DNA of 38,052 nt, taken from the NCBI GenBank assembly GCA_003598975.1, contig QZIJ01000098.1:1-38052 (forward strand), given 5' to 3'. Below, piece after piece: positions 35,170 through 38,052 of this stretch. The notes under the pieces are model-generated. The model searched no databases and had not been told where the DNA came from. It saw only the letters and a program-made list of their open reading frames with translations. The translations under genes and the position numbers were made by a program. Source of the DNA: Anaerolineaceae bacterium (GTDB lineage: Bacteria; Chloroflexota; Anaerolineae; Anaerolineales; Villigracilaceae). Positions within the stretch are counted from its first letter, which is position 1. Each line of letters starts with the position of its first letter.

Positions 35170-35895
35170 ATGATCTCCCCCAACGGCATCAAATCCATCC
35201 TCTTCGACCTTGACGGCACGCTTCGTATCCACCTCCCCAGCGGCGGGGAGGTTTTCAATGCGTACGCGCTTTCGCTCGGTATCGCGCTTCATCCCGAAGA
35301 CCTCACCCGCGCCGCGCGCTGGGAGCATTATTACTTTGCCCAATCGCCCGAAATCAAAGCCGATGGCGAAAAATTCAAATCTCAAAAATTCGAGAATGAT
35401 TCATTCTGGATCAACTTCGGCAGGCGGCGTCTCATCGTGTTGGGGTGTTCGCCCGTGCAGGCTGTGGAACTCGCGCCGCAATTTTCCGCGCACATGGCCG
35501 AGCATTACAAGCCTGAAGTCCGCGTCCCCGAAAAAGTGCCCGCCCTGCTCGCGGATCTCAAAAACGCGGGCTACACCCTCGGCATGGTCTCCAACCGCGA
35601 CAAACCCTTCGACGAGCAATTGACAGAAATGGGCTTGCGCGAGTTTTTCCATTTCACACTGGCGGCTGGGGAGGTCAACTCGTTCAAACCCGACCGCGTC
35701 ATTTTCGAGGCGGCCCTGCAACGCGCGGGGACATCCGCCTCCGAGACGATGTACGTAGGCGACAACTTCTTCGCGGACGTCGTTGGCTCGCGTCGCGCGG
35801 GACTTCGGCCGGTTCTCTACGACCCGCGCGGCCTCTTCCCCGACGCGGAATGTCCCGTTATCACATCATTCGATCAGTTGCCCGCGTTGCTGTAA
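35170..35895 (+). CDS. HAD-superfamily hydrolase
   Basis: A 241-residue haloacid-dehalogenase-type phosphatase. Motif I FDLDGTL (about 12-18), motif II VSN in GMVSNRDKP, motif III Lys in FKPDRVIFEAAL, and motif IV GDNFFADVVGS are all seen, with a helical cap after motif I. Members dephosphorylate small metabolites such as phosphoglycolate; the substrate is not set by sequence. No ribosome site: the 60 bp before the ATG is an AT-rich word-repeat segment (CAAACTTTCAAACATTC). It lies between moaA and the malic enzyme gene. Confidence 0.9.
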   Translation: MISPNGIKSILFDLDGTLRIHLPSGGEVFNAYALSLGIALHPEDLTRAARWEHYYFAQSPEIKADGEKFKSQKFENDSFWINFGRRRLIVLGCSPVQAVELAPQFSAHMAEHYKPEVRVPEKVPALLADLKNAGYTLGMVSNRDKPFDEQLTEMGLREFFHFTLAAGEVNSFKPDRVIFEAALQRAGTSASETMYVGDNFFADVVGSRRAGLRPVLYDPRGLFPDAECPVITSFDQLPALL

Positions 35896-35902
35896 ACTTA
35901 CC

Positions 35903-35935
35903 AGACACCCGTTTTCTCCAGGAAAACGGGTGTCT
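35903..35935 (+). promoter_or_regulatory. Perfect 14-bp hairpin before the malic enzyme gene
   Basis: AGACACCCGTTTTC (35903-35916) / GAAAACGGGTGTCT (35922-35935) with loop TCCAG. The ribosome site of the next gene starts 7 bp later, and there is no T-tract. It may insulate translation or be a factor-dependent terminator. Confidence 0.55.
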
Positions 35936-35953
35936 CGAAACAAGGAGACTCTC

Positions 35954-37303
35954 ATGGCTTGGGAACGAAAACTCATGCGCACAGTGCGCGTCCGCAACTC
36001 GCAGGCGCGCGGCGTGCTTGCCAATTTGTTGACCGCCATTTCGGAAGCGGGAGGCAACATCGGCGGCATCGAAATGCTGACCGAGACCTCGCAGAACGTG
36101 GTACGAGACATCAGCATCTACGCGGAGGACGAGGCGCACATCGAAAGCATTATCGCGGTGATGCGCGCCAACGAGGGGACGAAGGTTTTGCAGGTGCGCG
36201 ACGAGGTGCTCGAATTGCACCAAAAAGGCAAGATCGCCATCCGCTCGCGCTACCCCATCGACTCGCTGTCCACCCTACGACGTGTCTACACCCCAGGTGT
36301 GGCGGACGTATGCCGCAAGATCGCCGCGGACCCGTCGCTCGCGTGGACGTACACCAGCATCAGTCACATGGTGGCCATTGTTACCGACGGGACGGCGGTG
36401 CTTGGTCTCGGCGATATAGGTCCGCTGGCGGGAATGCCCGTCATGGAGGGCAAGGCCATGTTGATGGAATCGCTGGTTGGGCTTTCAGGCATGCCGATTT
36501 TATTGAACACCAAAGACCCCGAGGAAATCATCTGTGCAGTAAAGAACATCTCGCCGACCTTTGCCGCGATCCAACTCGAAGACATTTCTGCGCCGCGCTG
36601 TTTCGAGATCGAGGAAAAACTCCAGGCCGCGCTCGACATCCCCGTGATGCATGATGACCAACACGGGACGGCGGTCGTTTCAACGGCCGCGCTGCTTGTG
36701 GCGGCGCGCGAGACGGGACGCGACCTCGCCTCATCCGTCATCGGTCAAATCGGACTGGGCGCGGCGGGTAACGCCATCGGGAAGATGTTGATGCGTCTGA
36801 CGGGGAATCCCGTGCTGGGCGCGGATCTATCATCCGAGGCGGTAACGCGCTTCGAGGCCGCGGGCGGACGCGGGTCCGGCCTGACCGAGATCATGGCGAA
36901 GGCGGATATCGTCATTGCCACAACGGGCTCGGCAGGACTCATCCGTCCCGAAATGGTGCGCGAGGGACAGATTATTCTGGCGTTGTCGAATCCCAATGCG
37001 GAGATTGATCCCGAAGTGGCTTTATCGCGTGGCGCGGCTTTTGCGGCGGATGGAAAGTCGGTTAACAATGTGTTGGGATTCCCTGGCATCTTCCGCGGCA
37101 CCGTGGATGCACACGCGCCGCGCATCACGCACGAAATGCTGGTGGCCGCGGCAGAAACTATTGCCGATATGACTCCGCCCGGTGAGTTGGTGCCCAGCCC
37201 GCTCGATAAAAAGGTACACCGCGCCGTGGCCCGCGCGGTGGCGGAAATGGCGATCAAGCAGGGCATCGCGCGGGCGGATTATGTGCCGTATGTAGAGGAC
37301 TAG
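35954..37303 (+). CDS. NAD(P)-dependent malic enzyme with N-terminal ACT domain
   Basis: Oxidative decarboxylation of malate to pyruvate. The 449-residue product has an N-terminal ACT-like domain (RTVRVRNSQARGVLANLLTA, about 9-85), a regulatory module that often senses amino acids. The malic enzyme core follows: YTPGVADVCR, the metal-site region FAAIQLEDISAPRCFEIE, PVMHDDQHGTA, and the NAD-binding IGLGAAGNAIGKM. The family end NNVLGFPGIFRG is present. AAGGAG lies 6 nt before ATG 35954. The longer frame from 35783 runs through the HAD gene and is rejected. Cofactor preference is not assigned. Confidence 0.94.
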   Translation: MAWERKLMRTVRVRNSQARGVLANLLTAISEAGGNIGGIEMLTETSQNVVRDISIYAEDEAHIESIIAVMRANEGTKVLQVRDEVLELHQKGKIAIRSRYPIDSLSTLRRVYTPGVADVCRKIAADPSLAWTYTSISHMVAIVTDGTAVLGLGDIGPLAGMPVMEGKAMLMESLVGLSGMPILLNTKDPEEIICAVKNISPTFAAIQLEDISAPRCFEIEEKLQAALDIPVMHDDQHGTAVVSTAALLVAARETGRDLASSVIGQIGLGAAGNAIGKMLMRLTGNPVLGADLSSEAVTRFEAAGGRGSGLTEIMAKADIVIATTGSAGLIRPEMVREGQIILALSNPNAEIDPEVALSRGAAFAADGKSVNNVLGFPGIFRGTVDAHAPRITHEMLVAAAETIADMTPPGELVPSPLDKKVHRAVARAVAEMAIKQGIARADYVPYVED

Positions 37304-37331
37304 GAAGCAGAGAGTAGAGAACAGAAAGCAG

Positions 37332-37366
37332 TCAGGGCGACCCATTGTGAGTCGCCCTGATTTTTT
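37332..37366 (+). terminator. Rho-independent terminator
   Basis: The 10-bp perfect stem TCAGGGCGAC (37332-37341) / GTCGCCCTGA (37351-37360) is followed by TTTTTT (37361-37366). It separates the malic enzyme gene from the convergent aminotransferase. Confidence 0.93.
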
Positions 37367-37383
37367 GTTTTACGTGTTATGTT

Positions 37384-38052
37384 TTACTTGTGTCCATTCC
37401 CATTCTTGTGCAACAACTCTTTCAATACGCCGCCCATGCGGGTAATGCCTTCGCGGATGGTATCGGGAGAGGAGTAGGAGAAGTTGATGCGCATGGTGTT
37501 CGCGCCGCCGCCTGTGGCGTGGAAGGCCGCGCCAGGGACGAAGGCTACTTTGCGTTCGATGGCGATCTTCAGCGCGTCGGCGGCGTCCATGCCTTCGGGC
37601 ATGATGCCCCACAGGAACATGCCTCCTTGTGGTCGTGTCCACTGCATTTCGGGCGGGAACATCTCATCCATCATTTCGAGCATGGTATCGCGGCGTTCCT
37701 TGTACACCTGTCGGATGTACTTGACGTGCTCGTCGAGAAAACCGTCCTTTGCCACCTCGTGCGCGACATATTGATTGAAGGACGCGGTGTGCAGGTCGGC
37801 GGCCTGTTTCGCCATCACGAGTCTTCGTATGACTTCGGGCGGCGCGATGACCCAGGCCAGCCTGAGTCCGGGCGCGAGCAGTTTGGAGAAGGTGCTCAGG
37901 TAGATGACGTTGCCGCTGTAATGTCCGCCGTTGGGGCCGTGGAATTCGCTGTCGAGCGAGACGACCGATCGAATGTGTTCGCCCTCGTAGCGGAGTTGAC
38001 CGTACGGGTCGTCTTCTACGATCGGGACTCCGTATTTGTCTGCCAGTCCTTG
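37384..38052 (-). CDS. PLP-dependent aminotransferase, class I/II, C-terminal part (runs off the window)
   Basis: The minus-strand frame is open from 38052 to the stop at 37384 (222 residues, N-terminus outside). YGVPIVEDDPYGQLRYEG carries the PLP-ring Asp, and STFSKLLAPGLRLAWVIAP carries the PLP-binding Lys. MRINFSYSSPDTIREGITRMG holds the carboxylate-binding Arg region. The sequence fits the 2-aminoadipate/valine-type aminotransferases and the catalytic half of MocR proteins. Without the N-terminus I cannot tell whether an HTH domain is fused. It ends in a short polar tail, KNGNGHK. Confidence 0.9.
   Translation of the reverse strand, partial: QGLADKYGVPIVEDDPYGQLRYEGEHIRSVVSLDSEFHGPNGGHYSGNVIYLSTFSKLLAPGLRLAWVIAPPEVIRRLVMAKQAADLHTASFNQYVAHEVAKDGFLDEHVKYIRQVYKERRDTMLEMMDEMFPPEMQWTRPQGGMFLWGIMPEGMDAADALKIAIERKVAFVPGAAFHATGGGANTMRINFSYSSPDTIREGITRMGGVLKELLHKNGNGHK

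Overview
The window looks like a chromosomal segment of a Chloroflexota bacterium, probably class Anaerolineae. This is inferred from gene content and style, not from a marker-gene search. The backbone genes are GC-rich. They include lipoproteins with clear lipoboxes, a TPR protein with threonine/proline-rich linkers, a MacAB-like transporter with no TolC-type partner, and a short-form IF-2 behind nusA and ylxR. Most of the window is housekeeping sequence. One stretch of about 5.8 kb (13313-19092) is clearly accessory.

Left part (1-13307). A partial D-Ala-D-Ala ligase-like gene and a small membrane protein lie on the minus strand. The plus-strand operon atpA-atpG-atpD-atpC-mreB then encodes F1 ATP synthase alpha, gamma, beta and epsilon plus an MreB-like actin homologue, and ends at a clear terminator. 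F0 genes and atpH (delta) are absent. AtpA carries a Lys/Asp-rich insertion of about 50 residues, and the MreB homologue has changes in its nucleotide-site motifs. Next comes an export operon: two tandem HlyD/MacA-type fusion proteins, an ABC ATPase, a MacB/FtsX permease and two paralogous lipoproteins.

Accessory part (13313-19092). Six minus-strand genes of lower GC are separated by structured repeats. The repeats begin next to gene stop codons with GCCCAAC-like boxes and end 30-60 bp before the next start codon with GTTGGGC/GTTAGGC boxes. This is the layout of integron gene cassettes with attC sites. No integrase gene is in the window, so I interpret it as a cluster of attC sites lacking an integrase (CALIN) or the distal part of a chromosomal integron. 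Cargo: an alpha/beta hydrolase, a DUF1697 protein, an orphan DNA methyltransferase, a two-gene cassette (membrane-anchored unknown plus NUDIX hydrolase), and a double zinc-ribbon protein with an HEPN-like RHxxxH motif.

Right part (19212-38052). The backbone resumes with a thiolase, a GIY-YIG protein and a TPR protein. The translation and RNA operon follows: nusA, ylxR/rnpM, infB, rbfA, nrnA-like DHH phosphoesterase, truB and ribF. After it come a sulfite-oxidase-like molybdoprotein, cysS and a YacL-like PIN-TRAM protein (both minus strand), moaA with an apparently leaderless promoter, a HAD hydrolase, an ACT-domain malic enzyme, and a partial PLP aminotransferase cut by the window end. Many gene junctions hold strong hairpins or short repeated words that differ from junction to junction.
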